Positions 38,087 through 47,856 are shown, counted from the stretch's first letter. The stretch is 64,000 bases of DNA from Streptacidiphilus sp041262525 (GCF_041262525.1 NZ_JBGCCK010000018.1:1-64000); one strand, 5' to 3'. A program made the numbers and translations. Notes: generated by a model from the sequence alone, not told the origin.

Positions 38087-40816
38087 CTAAATCAATGCTG
38101 CAAGCTCGCCCCGGGAGGCCACTCCGAGCTTCGGGTACGCCTTGTAGAGGTGGTAGCCGACCGTCCGCGCGCTCAAGAAGAGCTGCGCAGCAATGTCGCG
38201 GTTCGACATGCCCGAGGCCGCCAACCTGACGATCTGTGTCTCCTGGGGCGTCAGCCCCGTGAGCGGGCCAGCCTCCCGCGGCTCCGACGCGCCCGCGCCC
38301 GTCGCGTCCAGCTCCGCGCGGGCGCGGTCCGCCCAGGGGGTCGCGCCGAGCGCGTCGAACGCGCGGGCCGCGGCGCGGAGCGGGGTGCGGGCTTCCGCCT
38401 TGCGGCGCGCGCGGCGGAGCCACTCGCCGTAGAGGAGCGCCGTGCGGGCCTCCTCCCAGGGGCGGCCTGCGCCCGCGTGGAGGGCCAGGGCGTCGAGGTA
38501 GAGCTGTTCGGCCGCGTCGTCCGAGGCGAGCAGCGCGTGGCAGCGCAGCACCAGCGCGCGGGCCCACTCGCGCTGCGAGCGCGCGGCCCAGCGCTCGAAG
38601 CGCTCCAGCGGCTCCGCCAGCGACGCGCCCTGACGGAGCCTGACCGCCGCCTCCACCGCGTCGGGGACCGCGCGCAGCGCGAGGACGTGGGCCCGGTCCG
38701 GGCCGCGGACCAGCGCGTCCAGGGTCTTGAGCGCCTCCTCCGCCCGGCCCTGGCCGAGGTCGAGCAGGCCCTCGGCCCACTGTCGCCAGGGCGCTCCCGC
38801 CTGCGCGGACGCGCTGCCGCGCGCCTCCGCGTCGGCCGCGCGGAGCGCGGCGTGGCAGGCGTCCTCCTCGCCGCGCTGGGCGGCGAGGTAGCCGAGCAGG
38901 CTGTGCAGCGACGTGGCCCACTGGACCTGCTGGATGTCGGCCGCCAGGGCCAGCGCCTCCTCGGCGTGGGCCCGGGCCTGGGCCGGGCGGCCCTGGAAGA
39001 GCTCGCTCTCCGCCAGCGCGATCAGCAGCGGCGGCAGCACCGCGAGCACGCCGGAGGCGCGCGCCTCCATGGCGACCTCCTCGGTGACCGCGAGAGCCTC
39101 CTCGTCGAATCCGGCCGTCAGCGCCGCGCCACAGGCCTGCACCAGGTCGACGGGCACGACCGCGCCGCCCGCCCGCGCCGCCGCGAGGGTGCCGGCCAGC
39201 GTGGGGACCGCACCCTCCGGCGTGCGTCCCAGCGCGAACAGCAGGTAGGCGACGACCGGCGCGAGGCCGTCCCCCGGCGGTATCGCCAACGCCGCCAGGC
39301 GCTCCCGCGTCTCGGTCAGCGCTGCCTCGTCGAGGCAGCGAGCAACGTCGACGGCCTGGAGCAGCACGCGCGCGGCCGGGCCGGGGTAGGCGTCGGCGAC
39401 GAGCGCGGCCGTGTCGAGCATCAGGCGGTGGGCGGGCTCGGGCGCGCCGCGCCAGAACTGGGCCAGGCCCTGAATGAACGTCAGGTGCGCCAGCATCACC
39501 GGGTCCTCGGGTTTGCGCACCATCGCCCTTTGGGCCAGCGACTCGGCGTACTCGAGCTCCCCCGCCTCCGTCGCGGCCTCCGCCGCCTGGACCAGGCGGC
39601 GCGTGACCTGCCCTGGATCGGGACTGAGCCGGGCGGCGCGCTCGTACGCGGCCGCGGCGCCCGCGTGGCCGCCGCGGCGGGCTGCGAGTTCGGCGGCGCG
39701 TTCGAGGGCGGCGGCGGTCTCCTCGTCCGGGCCGGCGGCCGCCTGCGCGAGATGCCAGGCGCGGCGGACCGGCGCGTTCCCCTCGGAGACGTCCCGCCCG
39801 GTGAGCGACTCGGCCAGCGCCGCGTGTACGGCGAGGCGCTGCGCGAGCGGCGCGCGGCTCAGCGTGGCCGAGCGGAGCAGCGGATGCCGGAAGGCCAGCC
39901 GCCCGCCGGCGTCGACGGCCACCAGGGCCGCTTCCTCGGCCGGCTGCAGATCGGCGGCGGACGCGCCGAGCCGTGCGGCGGCTGTCAGCACGACGGGCAG
40001 CTCGCCGGTCTCCTCCGCCGCGGCGACCAGCAGCAGCGTCTGCGTCGCCGCAGGAAGCCGGCTGAGCTGGCCGTGGTAGGCGAGCTGGAGCCGACCGGCC
40101 AGCGGCAGTGGATCGCTGCCGCTCTGCTCGGCCGCGTGGAGTTCGAGCAGGGCGAGCGGGTTGCCGTGCGCCAGCTCAAGCAGTTGACGCTTCGTCAAGG
40201 TGTCGGCCCCGGCTGCCTGTTGCTCCAGCAGCGCGGCGGCCGAACTGTCGTCCAGACCGCCGAGCCGCAGCTCGGGCAGGCCCGGCACAGGCGGCGTCCC
40301 CTCGCCCTCCCGGGCGGCCAGCAGCAGCGCGACGCCCTCGGCACCCAGCCGGCGCGCGGCCAGCAGCAAGGCCTCGACGGAGGCCGCGTCGCACCACTGC
40401 ACGTCGTCCACCACGCACAGGACCGGACCGGATTCGGCCAGCTCGGCCAGGAGCCCGAGCACGCCGAGCCCGACCAGCAGCCTGCTGCCCGCAGGGCCGG
40501 CCGCGTCCGGCTCGGCCAGCCCGAAGGCACGCTCCAGCGCCTGCCGCTGCGGCGCGGGCAGGGCGGACAGCCCGCCGAGCGCGGGCGCGAGCAGCAACTG
40601 GAGTGCGGCGAACGGGAGATCCGACTCCGCCTCGACCCCGGCGGCGCGCAGCACCGAGAGCCCACGTTCACCCGCGCGCGCCACGGCGTGGCCGAGCAGC
40701 GCCGTCTTGCCGATGCCCGGCTCGCCGCGCAGCACCAGCGCGCCGCTGCGCTGCTCGCCCGCAGCCTGCAGCAACTCGTCGATCGCGGCCTGTTCGGCCC
40801 CCCGTCCGTACAGCAT
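38087..40816 (-). CDS. LAL-type (large ATP-binding) LuxR regulator
   Basis: 909 residues. N-terminal AAA/NTPase with Walker A LRGEPGIGKTALL (about 29-41) and Walker B VLCVVDDVQWCD (about 131-142), a long helical TPR-like middle, and a C-terminal LuxR helix-turn-helix LTPQETQIVRLAASGMSNRD. LAL regulators usually activate nearby pathway genes in response to a ligand. It is divergent from the SnoaL-like/MFS pair, which it may control. A repeat copy adjoins its stop codon. Confidence 0.93.
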   Translation of the reverse strand: MLYGRGAEQAAIDELLQAAGEQRSGALVLRGEPGIGKTALLGHAVARAGERGLSVLRAAGVEAESDLPFAALQLLLAPALGGLSALPAPQRQALERAFGLAEPDAAGPAGSRLLVGLGVLGLLAELAESGPVLCVVDDVQWCDAASVEALLLAARRLGAEGVALLLAAREGEGTPPVPGLPELRLGGLDDSSAAALLEQQAAGADTLTKRQLLELAHGNPLALLELHAAEQSGSDPLPLAGRLQLAYHGQLSRLPAATQTLLLVAAAEETGELPVVLTAAARLGASAADLQPAEEAALVAVDAGGRLAFRHPLLRSATLSRAPLAQRLAVHAALAESLTGRDVSEGNAPVRRAWHLAQAAAGPDEETAAALERAAELAARRGGHAGAAAAYERAARLSPDPGQVTRRLVQAAEAATEAGELEYAESLAQRAMVRKPEDPVMLAHLTFIQGLAQFWRGAPEPAHRLMLDTAALVADAYPGPAARVLLQAVDVARCLDEAALTETRERLAALAIPPGDGLAPVVAYLLFALGRTPEGAVPTLAGTLAAARAGGAVVPVDLVQACGAALTAGFDEEALAVTEEVAMEARASGVLAVLPPLLIALAESELFQGRPAQARAHAEEALALAADIQQVQWATSLHSLLGYLAAQRGEEDACHAALRAADAEARGSASAQAGAPWRQWAEGLLDLGQGRAEEALKTLDALVRGPDRAHVLALRAVPDAVEAAVRLRQGASLAEPLERFERWAARSQREWARALVLRCHALLASDDAAEQLYLDALALHAGAGRPWEEARTALLYGEWLRRARRKAEARTPLRAAARAFDALGATPWADRARAELDATGAGASEPREAGPLTGLTPQETQIVRLAASGMSNRDIAAQLFLSARTVGYHLYKAYPKLGVASRGELAALI

Positions 40817-40959
40817 GTCAGCACCCTACCTACAGGCACTGACAACTCCGTGCAGAAAGTACCTAAGCGCGACTGATTCCCCGACTTTCCGTGCTCCGTA
40901 GCTTATTGACCTGCAGGGAGACAGAAACCGAGCAGAACCGGACGGACACGGAGCCGATC

Positions 40960-41337
40960 ATGAACATCACCGCCACCACCCTCCAGGACCTCGCCGAGCG
41001 CTACATCGCCGCCTGGAACGAGACCGACCCGGCCGCCCGCCGCAAGCTGGTCGACGAGACCTGGGCCGAGGACGGCAGCTACACCGACCCGCTGGTCGCG
41101 GCCGAGGGCCGGGACGCGATCGACGCCACCCTCGGCGCGGTGCAGACCCAGTTCCCCGGCCTGGTCTTCCGCCTCGGCGGGCCGGTCGACGCCCACCACG
41201 ACATCGCCCGCTTCACCTGGGAGCTGGGCCCGGCGGGCGGCGAGGCGCTGGTGATCGGCTTCGACGTCCTGGTCGCCGACGCCGACGGCCGGATCGCCCA
41301 GGTCCTCGGCTTCCTCGACAAGGTCCCCTCGGTCTGA
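40960..41337 (+). CDS. SnoaL-like (NTF2-fold) protein
   Basis: 125 residues of the NTF2/SnoaL fold: LAERYIAAWNETDPAARRKL, WAEDGSYTDPLVAAEGRDAI and FTWELGPAGGEALVIGFDVL. Such small cone-shaped proteins are isomerases, cyclases or ligand binders. The ATG has GGAG 7 bases upstream. It is the first gene of a pair with the MFS transporter and divergent from the LAL regulator. Substrate unknown. Confidence 0.85.
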   Translation: MNITATTLQDLAERYIAAWNETDPAARRKLVDETWAEDGSYTDPLVAAEGRDAIDATLGAVQTQFPGLVFRLGGPVDAHHDIARFTWELGPAGGEALVIGFDVLVADADGRIAQVLGFLDKVPSV

Positions 41338-41362
41338 GCCCGAGGGCCCGACCGAACCCGAG

Positions 41363-41378
41363 AGCCCCGCGCGGGGCT
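41363..41378. other. Perfect 16-bp palindrome
   Basis: AGCCCCGCGCGGGGCT in the 114-base gap between the SnoaL-like and MFS genes. It could be an operator or a weak attenuator; no supporting evidence for either. Confidence 0.4.
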
Positions 41379-41451
41379 GCTCCCACAGTCCCGCGCGGCC
41401 CCCACGTCCACAGATCCCCGCAGTCCCGGCACCATTCACTGGAGCAGTGAC

Positions 41452-42888
41452 ATGACCACGATGAACGTCCCGGTCGATCGGGACGCACACACCACCGCCG
41501 CCGCACCGAAGGCCCCGAAGGGCCTGCTTCCCGTGGTCCTGACCGCCACGTTCATGTCCGCGCTCGACTTCTTCATCGTCAACGTCGCGATCCCCTCGAT
41601 GCAGCGCCACCTGGGCGCCTCCGCCGGGGCGATCCAGTGGATCATGGCGGGCTACTCCCTCGCCCTCGCCGCCGGACTGATCACCGCCGGGCGGATCGGC
41701 GACATCGTCGGACGCCGCAAGCTCTTCGCCCTCGGCCTGGCCCTCTTCACACTCGCCTCGGCGGCCTGCGGGCTGGCCCCAGACGTCGGTTTCCTGATCG
41801 GCGCCCGGGTCGCCCAGGGGCTGGCCGCCGCGCTGATGGGACCGCAGGTGCTGGCCATCATCCGCACCGCCTTCGACGGCGCGGCGCAGGCCAAGGCGAT
41901 CGCGCTCTACGCCATGACCATGGGCCTGGGCGCAGTGCTGGGACAGCTGGTCGGCGGGCTCCTGATCAAGGCCGACCTGTTCGGGACCGACTGGCGCGCC
42001 TGCTTCCTGATCAACATTCCGGTCGGCCTGGTGACCGTGGCCCTGGTCCGCCGCTGCGTGCCCGAATCCCGCGCCCCGCAGCGTCCGCAGCTGGACAACC
42101 TCGGCGTCGCCCTGATCACCGCCGCGCTGGTCACCCTCGCCCTGCCGCTGATCCAGGGCCGTGAGGCCGGCTGGCCGCTGTGGACCTGGCTGTCGCTGGC
42201 CGCGTCCGCCGTGCTGTTCACCGGGTTCGCCGCCCACCAGCGCCGGCTCGCGGCGAACGACGGCGCGCCGCTGGTCCACCCGGAGCTGTTCCGCGGCCGG
42301 GCCCTCGGCACCGCGATGGCGGCGCAACTGGTCTTCTGGGCCGGTCAGGCCTCGTTCTTCCTGATCCTCGCCCTCTACCTGCAGTTCGGCCGCGGCCTGG
42401 ACGCGCTCGCCTCCGGCGTGGTCTTCACCGCCCTGGGCCTCGGCTACTTCGCCAGCTCGATGCGGGCCCATCTGGTCGCGGCCCGGCTGGGCCACCAGGC
42501 GGTGGCGCTCGGCGCGCTGACGATGGCCCTCGGCCTCGGACTGCTGTGGGGCGGCGCCCAGCTGATCGGTGACGCGACGGGCACGGTCCGGGTGCTCTGG
42601 CTGGTGCCGGGGCTGGCCGTCGACGGGGTGGCCATGGGCCTGGTCATCGCACCACTGACCGGTGCGGTCCTGACCCGGGTCACCCCGCAGCTGGTCGGCG
42701 CGGCCTCCGGGGTGCTGACCACCTTCCAGCAGGTCGGCAGCGCGATCGGCGTCGCGGTCCTCGGGATCGTCTTCTACGGTGCGCTGAGCGGCGGTTACGC
42801 CCACGCCTTCGAGCTCGGCGTGCTGGTGCTCGCGGTACTGGAGCTGGCGCTGGCCGGCCTGATGCAGCTCCTCCCCCGGCGGCGTTGA
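41452..42888 (+). CDS. DHA2-family (14-span) drug/H+ antiporter
   Basis: 478 residues, 14 predicted membrane spans. Motif A is AGRIGDIVGRRKLF between spans 2 and 3, and motif D1-like LDFFIVNVAIPSMQRHLGAS is in span 1, both typical of EmrB/QacA-type exporters. Likely exports a toxic compound or product. It follows the SnoaL-like gene and may be under the divergent LAL regulator. Confidence 0.92.
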   Translation: MTTMNVPVDRDAHTTAAAPKAPKGLLPVVLTATFMSALDFFIVNVAIPSMQRHLGASAGAIQWIMAGYSLALAAGLITAGRIGDIVGRRKLFALGLALFTLASAACGLAPDVGFLIGARVAQGLAAALMGPQVLAIIRTAFDGAAQAKAIALYAMTMGLGAVLGQLVGGLLIKADLFGTDWRACFLINIPVGLVTVALVRRCVPESRAPQRPQLDNLGVALITAALVTLALPLIQGREAGWPLWTWLSLAASAVLFTGFAAHQRRLAANDGAPLVHPELFRGRALGTAMAAQLVFWAGQASFFLILALYLQFGRGLDALASGVVFTALGLGYFASSMRAHLVAARLGHQAVALGALTMALGLGLLWGGAQLIGDATGTVRVLWLVPGLAVDGVAMGLVIAPLTGAVLTRVTPQLVGAASGVLTTFQQVGSAIGVAVLGIVFYGALSGGYAHAFELGVLVLAVLELALAGLMQLLPRRR

Positions 42889-42908
42889 CGCCCTCCCCAA
42901 CGACCGGA

Positions 42909-42947
42909 CCGATGCGGCCTCCCTGGACACCAGAGGGGCCGCATCGG
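42909..42947. terminator. Bidirectional terminator after the DHA2 transporter
   Basis: CCGATGCGGCCTC pairs with GGCCGCATCGG around a loop, between the convergent transporter and lysG genes. Confidence 0.8.
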
Positions 42948-42963
42948 CATGCGCACCCCCGGG

Positions 42964-43857
42964 TCAGTCCAGCGCCCGCGCCGCCGCGGCCGCGACCGCC
43001 TCGGCGACGGTGGCCAGCGCGGGCGAGTCGAGTCGCCACTGCTGCCAGTAGAGCGGAACCTCCACCGTCCGCCCCGGCGTGAACGCGACCAGCCCGCCGG
43101 ACCGCAGCCTGGGCTCGGCCTGGCTGCCCGGCACCAGGCCCCAGCCGAGACCGGCCGTCACCGCGTCGACGAAGCCCTCGCTGGAGGGGACGTAGTGGCG
43201 CAGCGGGCTCGCGTTCCGCCCGCCGGTCAGCTCGCGCGCGAAGGCGTCCTGCAGGTCGTCCCTGCGGTCGAAGATGACCACGGGCGCCTCGGGCAGCCGC
43301 CCGGCCGGATCCCCGACCAGCCAGCGTGCCGCGAACTCCGGTGCAGCGCACGGCAGGTAGCGCATGCTGCCGAGTCTGCGCACGGAGCAGCCCGCGACCG
43401 GGTCCGGCGAGGAGGTGACCGCCGCCATCACCTCGCCCTCCCGCAGCAGCGCCGTCGTATGGGCCTCGTCCTCGCGGCGCAGCTCGACGTAGAGGCGGGC
43501 GTCCTGTGCCAGGCCGGCGAGCGCGGGGACGAACCAGGTCGCGAGGGAGTCGGCGTTGACCGCGATCGAGAGCCTGGCCGGGCCCCCGCCCGCGTCGTCC
43601 ATGCCGAGAGCGTCCCTGGCGTCGCCCTCCAGTCGGGCCAGCTGCCGGGCGAAGCGCACTACGACCTGACCGGATTCGGTCGGCCTGACCGGCTTGGTCC
43701 GCATCAGCAGCACGCGCCCGGTGCGCTGCTCCAGCGCCTTGACGCGCTGGCTGACCGCGGAGGGCGTGACGTGCAGGGCGGCGGCGGCCGCGTCGAAGGT
43801 GCCCTCGTCGACCACGGCGAGCAGGGTGCGGACGAGGTCGTGCGGCAGTTCGGTCAT
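42964..43857 (-). CDS. lysG: LysR-family activator of the amino-acid exporter (LysG/ArgP type)
   Basis: 297 residues. N-terminal helix-turn-helix (LLAVVDEGTFDAAAAALHVT, PSAVSQRVKALEQRTG) and an ArgP/LysG-like effector domain (ARLSIAVNADSLATWFVPAL). The divergent neighbour is a LysE-type exporter, the usual LysG-LysE pairing, in which lysine or arginine excess activates export. The AT-rich stretch 43865-43892 between them is the likely operator. ATG 43857 is preferred to the adjacent GTG. Confidence 0.9.
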   Translation of the reverse strand: MTELPHDLVRTLLAVVDEGTFDAAAAALHVTPSAVSQRVKALEQRTGRVLLMRTKPVRPTESGQVVVRFARQLARLEGDARDALGMDDAGGGPARLSIAVNADSLATWFVPALAGLAQDARLYVELRREDEAHTTALLREGEVMAAVTSSPDPVAGCSVRRLGSMRYLPCAAPEFAARWLVGDPAGRLPEAPVVIFDRRDDLQDAFARELTGGRNASPLRHYVPSSEGFVDAVTAGLGWGLVPGSQAEPRLRSGGLVAFTPGRTVEVPLYWQQWRLDSPALATVAEAVAAAAARALD

Positions 43858-43927
43858 CACAGCAGCTAATGATAGTTAAGAATCCTTAGCTGGCCTCAGG
43901 GCGACTCCGTTGCCTACGGTGATCAGC

Positions 43928-44539
43928 ATGGGAAACGCGCTCACCGCCGCTGCCGCCGGATTCGGCACCGGCCTTTCGCTCATCATCGCCATCGGCGCGC
44001 AGAACGCCTTCGTGCTGCGCCAGGGCATCCGCCGCGAAGCGGTGCTGCCGGTGGTCGCGATCTGTGCGGCGTCGGACGCCGTGCTGATCGCCTGCGGCGC
44101 GGGCGGTCTCGGCGTGCTGGTGACGGCCTGGCCCGGCGCGCTCACCGCGGTCCGGCTGGTGGGCGCGGCCTTCCTGCTCTGCTACGGCCTGCTCGCGGCG
44201 CGACGCGCCTTTCGCGCGTCCAGCCTTTCGAGCTCCGGCCCCACGGTCCGCTCCGGCCGTCGCGCGGTGTTGGCCTGTCTGGCGATGACCTGGCTGAACC
44301 CGCACGTCTACCTCGACACCGTGCTCCTGCTCGGCGCCGTCGCGGCCACGCACGGCTCGCTGCGCTGGGAGTTCGCGCTCGGGGCGGCGTTCGCCAGCAT
44401 CTGCTGGTTCGCCTCGCTCGGCTTCGGCGCCAGGCTGCTGGCCGGCTTCTTCCGGCGCGCCTCGTCCTGGCGCCTGCTGGACGGACTGGTGGCGGCCACC
44501 ATGCTGCTGGTGGGCACGACCCTCGCCCTGGGAACCTGA
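43928..44539 (+). CDS. lysE: LysE/ArgO-family amino-acid exporter
   Basis: 203 residues, five to six membrane spans. GTGLSLIIAIGAQNAFVLRQ and TWLNPHVYLDTVLLLGAVA are LysE/ArgO signatures. It exports basic amino acids (lysine, arginine) when they accumulate, for example during growth on peptides. ATG 43928 is used; an in-frame TTG lies at 43910. Confidence 0.92.
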   Translation: MGNALTAAAAGFGTGLSLIIAIGAQNAFVLRQGIRREAVLPVVAICAASDAVLIACGAGGLGVLVTAWPGALTAVRLVGAAFLLCYGLLAARRAFRASSLSSSGPTVRSGRRAVLACLAMTWLNPHVYLDTVLLLGAVAATHGSLRWEFALGAAFASICWFASLGFGARLLAGFFRRASSWRLLDGLVAATMLLVGTTLALGT

Positions 44540-44558
44540 ACCGTCGGGGGTCGAGCCT

Positions 44559-45248
44559 TCAGCCGCCCTGGGCCCAGAGCCGGCGGACGTGGCCTAGGTG
44601 CTCGCCGATGAGCTGCTCGACCGCGTCGAGGTCGCCCGCGATCATCACGTCGAGCAGCCGCTCGTGCTCCTCGGCCGACTCGACCAGGCGGCCGGCCGCG
44701 ACAAGGGTCTGCAGGCCGTAGAGCCGGGAGCGGCTGCGCAGTTCGCGAACCGTGTCGACCAGGTGGCGATTGCCGTGCAGCGCCAGCAGGCCGAGGTGGA
44801 ACTGGCGATCGGCCTCGACGTAGGCGATCAGGTCGCCCTTCCGGGCGGCCTTCACGATCGCACGCGCGTGGGCGCGCAGCGGCTCCAACTGCTCGGGCGC
44901 GGCGGTCTCGGCGACCCGCACGGTGGCCGGGATCTCGATCAGCTCGCGGATCTCGGTGAAGTCGTCGAGGTCCTGGTCGGTCAGGCCGACTATCCGGAAG
45001 CCCTTGTTGCGGACGACCTCGACCAGGCCCTCCTTGGCCAGGTCCAGCATCGCCTCGCGCACGGGCGTGGCCGAGACGCCGAACTCGGCGGCCAGCACCG
45101 GCGCGGAGTAGACGATCCCCGGGCGCAGTTCGCCGGCCACCAGGGCCGCGCGGAGCGCATGGGTCACCTGCTCGCGAAGGCTGCGTCGCTCCTGGACCGA
45201 GGGCAGGTTGAGAGCGCCCGCCGGGCTCTCGATGGACTCCGAAGTCAC
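44559..45248 (-). CDS. GntR-family (FCD) regulator, probably of the hydroxyproline genes
   Basis: 229 residues. GntR winged helix (LREQVTHALRAALVAGELRP, AAEFGVSATPVREAML) and an FCD effector domain with metal-binding His (DRQFHLGLLALHGN, EEHERLLDVMIAGD). FadR-type regulators respond to small carboxylates. GTG 45248 has AGAGGT at good spacing. It is divergent from the prolyl aminopeptidase gene and near the hydroxyproline operon, a common arrangement. The palindrome CTGTGCACAG (45317-45326) lies in its upstream region. Confidence 0.88.
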   Translation of the reverse strand: MTSESIESPAGALNLPSVQERRSLREQVTHALRAALVAGELRPGIVYSAPVLAAEFGVSATPVREAMLDLAKEGLVEVVRNKGFRIVGLTDQDLDDFTEIRELIEIPATVRVAETAAPEQLEPLRAHARAIVKAARKGDLIAYVEADRQFHLGLLALHGNRHLVDTVRELRSRSRLYGLQTLVAAGRLVESAEEHERLLDVMIAGDLDAVEQLIGEHLGHVRRLWAQGG

Positions 45249-45476
45249 CGTCGTACCTCTCACCAGAAGACTTGTGCAACATCATCCTGCACCATCACCC
45301 GGCACAGTCGAAGTAGCTGTGCACAGTAGTCCGGCGTAGCCGATCACTGCAATGTCACACTTCATACATGACACTTGACGGACGCCCAGCATTGCCACAC
45401 AGTTGCCAGCGGCCGCGGCCGGTTGGCGGCCTGCCACTTCCCGGAACTCGAACAGAACTGAGCGATACTCGTGGCC

Positions 45477-46772
45477 ATGACCAGCCAGCGCACCCACTCC
45501 TACCGACTCCCCGGCCTCGCCGTCACCGACCACGTCTTCACCGTGCCGCTGGACCACAGCGATCCGGTGCGCGGTGGCACGATCGAGGTCTTCGCCCGCG
45601 AGGTCGCCGACCCGGCGCTCGCCGGGCAGGACCTGCCCTGGCTGCTCTACCTCCAGGGCGGTCCCGGGGGAAAGTCCCCGCGTCCCACCGCCGGAAACCC
45701 CAGCTGGCTCCGCCGCGCGCTGCGCACCCACCGGGTGCTGCTGCTGGACCAGCGCGGCACCGGCCGCAGCACCCCGGTCACCGCCCGCAGCGCGGCCGAG
45801 TTCCGTGACGCCGAGGCGCTCGCCCACCACCTGAGCCTCTTTCGCGCCGACTCGATCGTCGCGGACGCCGAGCTGATCAGGGAGCGCCTGACCGGCGGCC
45901 GTCCGTGGGAGACGCTCGGCCAGAGCTACGGCGGGTTCCTGACGCTCACGTACCTCTCCCGCGCGCCCGAGGCGCTGCGCGCCTGCTACGTCACCGGCGG
46001 CCTGGCCGGTCTGGACGCGAGCGCGGAGGACGTCTACCGTGCCACCGCGCCCCGCGTCGCGGCGAAGAACGCCGCCTTCTACGCCCGCTACCCCGGCGAC
46101 CAGGAAACCCTGCGCCGCCTGGCCGAGCGCCTCGCGAAGGAGCCGGCACTCCTGCCCGACGGCGACCTGCTCACCGTCCGTCGGCTCCGCTGGCTCGGCT
46201 ACGGACTGGGTATGGGCACCGGCTTCGAACAGTTGCACTGGCTGCTCGACGACGCGGTGGACGCCTCGGGCGCGCCGACGGACCTGTTCCTGAGCGAGTT
46301 CGGGCAGCTCTCGGGTTTCGTCGGCAATCCGCTCTTCGCCGTGCTGCACGAATCCATCTACGGCCAGGGCGGCGCGCCGACCGCCTGGGCGGCGCAGCGG
46401 GTGACGGACGCACTGCCGGAGTTCGCGGAGGACGCGGACCCGCTGCTGCTGACCGGGGAGATGATCTTCCCGTGGATGTTCGAGGACGTCCGCACCCTGC
46501 GCCCCTTCGCCGAGGCCGCCCACCTGCTGGCGGCGAAGTCCGACTGGCCCGCCCTCTACGACCCGGCCCGCCTGGCGGCCAATCAGGTTCCGGTCGCGGC
46601 GGCGGTCTACTACGACGACATGTACGTGGACGCCCAGATCTCGCTGCGTGCGGCGGCGGAGGTCGGCTCGGTCCAGGCGTGGGTGACCAACGAGTGGGAG
46701 CACGACGGGGTCCGCGCGGACGGTGAACGGGTAGTCGGCCGACTGATGGACATGGTCGCAGGTCGGGTGTGA
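45477..46772 (+). CDS. pip: Prolyl aminopeptidase (proline iminopeptidase, S33)
   Basis: 431 residues, alpha/beta-hydrolase. The oxyanion motif YLQGGPGGKSP, LLLDQRGTGRS and the nucleophile Ser in LGQSYGGFLTL are typical of S33 prolyl aminopeptidases; the His lies in TNEWEHDGVR. It releases N-terminal proline (and hydroxyproline) from peptides in the cytoplasm. The message may be leaderless, as GATACT lies shortly before the ATG. It is convergent with the hydroxyproline epimerase gene, 46 bases away. Confidence 0.92.
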   Translation: MTSQRTHSYRLPGLAVTDHVFTVPLDHSDPVRGGTIEVFAREVADPALAGQDLPWLLYLQGGPGGKSPRPTAGNPSWLRRALRTHRVLLLDQRGTGRSTPVTARSAAEFRDAEALAHHLSLFRADSIVADAELIRERLTGGRPWETLGQSYGGFLTLTYLSRAPEALRACYVTGGLAGLDASAEDVYRATAPRVAAKNAAFYARYPGDQETLRRLAERLAKEPALLPDGDLLTVRRLRWLGYGLGMGTGFEQLHWLLDDAVDASGAPTDLFLSEFGQLSGFVGNPLFAVLHESIYGQGGAPTAWAAQRVTDALPEFAEDADPLLLTGEMIFPWMFEDVRTLRPFAEAAHLLAAKSDWPALYDPARLAANQVPVAAAVYYDDMYVDAQISLRAAAEVGSVQAWVTNEWEHDGVRADGERVVGRLMDMVAGRV

Positions 46773-46818
46773 AGCACAACGCTGCGGTAGTTGACGCAGT
46801 CGATGCTGTCCGTGGGCT

Positions 46819-47820
46819 TCACAGCAGGAACCCCTTCGGGAAGGGATCGGTCGGGTCGAGGAAGTACTGCGCTGTCCCGGTGATCCAGGCCCGCCCGGTC
46901 ACCGTCGGCACGACGGCCGGCCGCCCGGCGACGGTGGTCTCCTCGACCAGCCGCCCGATGAACTGCGTCCCGATGAACGACTCGTTGCGGAAGTCCGCGC
47001 CGAGCGCGAGCTCACCGCGTGCGTGCAGCTGCGCCATCCGCGCAGAGGTGCCCGTCCCGCAGGGCGAGCGGTCGAACCAGCCCGGATGGATCGCCATCGC
47101 GTGACGCGAGTACGTGGCGTCCGAGCCGGGCGCGGCGAAGTAGACGTGGTGCACGCCGTGGATCCGGTCGTCCTCGGGGTGGACGGGCTCGTGGGCGCCG
47201 TTGATGGCCGCCATCGTGGCCAGCCCGGCGCGGATGATCTCCTCCTTGGCGGCGCGGTCGAACGGGAGGCGGTAGTCATCCAGCTCCACGAAGGCGTAGT
47301 AGTTGCCGCCGAAGGCGAGGTCGTAACGGATCTCGCCGAAGCCGGGCACCTCGATCTTGGCGTCCAGCCGCTCGGCGAACGCGGGCACGTTCCGCAGCGT
47401 CACGGCGGTCGCCGAGCCGTCCTCGACGGCGACGTCGACGCTGACCAGTCCGGCGGGCGTGTCCAGCCGCACGGTCGTGACGGGTTCGACGACCGGCACC
47501 ATGCCGGTCTCCACGAGCACGGTCGCCACCCCGATGGTCCCGTGCCCGCACATCGGGAGGAGTCCCGAGACCTCGATGAAGAGCACGCCGTAGTCGGCGT
47601 CGGGCCGCGTGGGCGGCTGCAGGATCGCTCCGCTCATCGCGGCGTGGCCGCGGGGTTCGTACATCAGCAGCGTGCGCAGGTCGTCCAGGTGCTCGATGAA
47701 GTGGACCCGGCGCTCGGCCATGGTGGCACCGGGGATGACGCCGACACCTCCGGTGATGACCCGCGTGGGCATGCCTTCGGTGTGCGAGTCGACGGCGTGG
47801 TAGATGTGACGGGTTTTCAT
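46819..47820 (-). CDS. 4-hydroxyproline 2-epimerase (proline racemase family)
   Basis: 333 residues. Both catalytic cysteines are present: Cys91 in LPMCGHGTIG and Cys254 in SPCGTGTSAR, so it should be an epimerase/racemase, not the Cys/Thr dehydratase type. Its neighbours support trans-4-hydroxy-L-proline to cis-4-hydroxy-D-proline. ATG 47820 has AGGGGGA upstream; a longer frame runs only through a repeat element. It is last on the strand after the dehydrogenase and deaminase genes, separated from them by repeat copy 3. Confidence 0.93.
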   Translation of the reverse strand: MKTRHIYHAVDSHTEGMPTRVITGGVGVIPGATMAERRVHFIEHLDDLRTLLMYEPRGHAAMSGAILQPPTRPDADYGVLFIEVSGLLPMCGHGTIGVATVLVETGMVPVVEPVTTVRLDTPAGLVSVDVAVEDGSATAVTLRNVPAFAERLDAKIEVPGFGEIRYDLAFGGNYYAFVELDDYRLPFDRAAKEEIIRAGLATMAAINGAHEPVHPEDDRIHGVHHVYFAAPGSDATYSRHAMAIHPGWFDRSPCGTGTSARMAQLHARGELALGADFRNESFIGTQFIGRLVEETTVAGRPAVVPTVTGRAWITGTAQYFLDPTDPFPKGFLL

Positions 47821-47856
47821 ACGTCCCCCTGACAACGATGAATGAGTTGCACTACC

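Noticed and set aside
46819..47820. trans-3-hydroxyproline dehydratase assignment
   Set aside because: Both catalytic positions are cysteine (91 and 254); dehydratases have Thr at the second.
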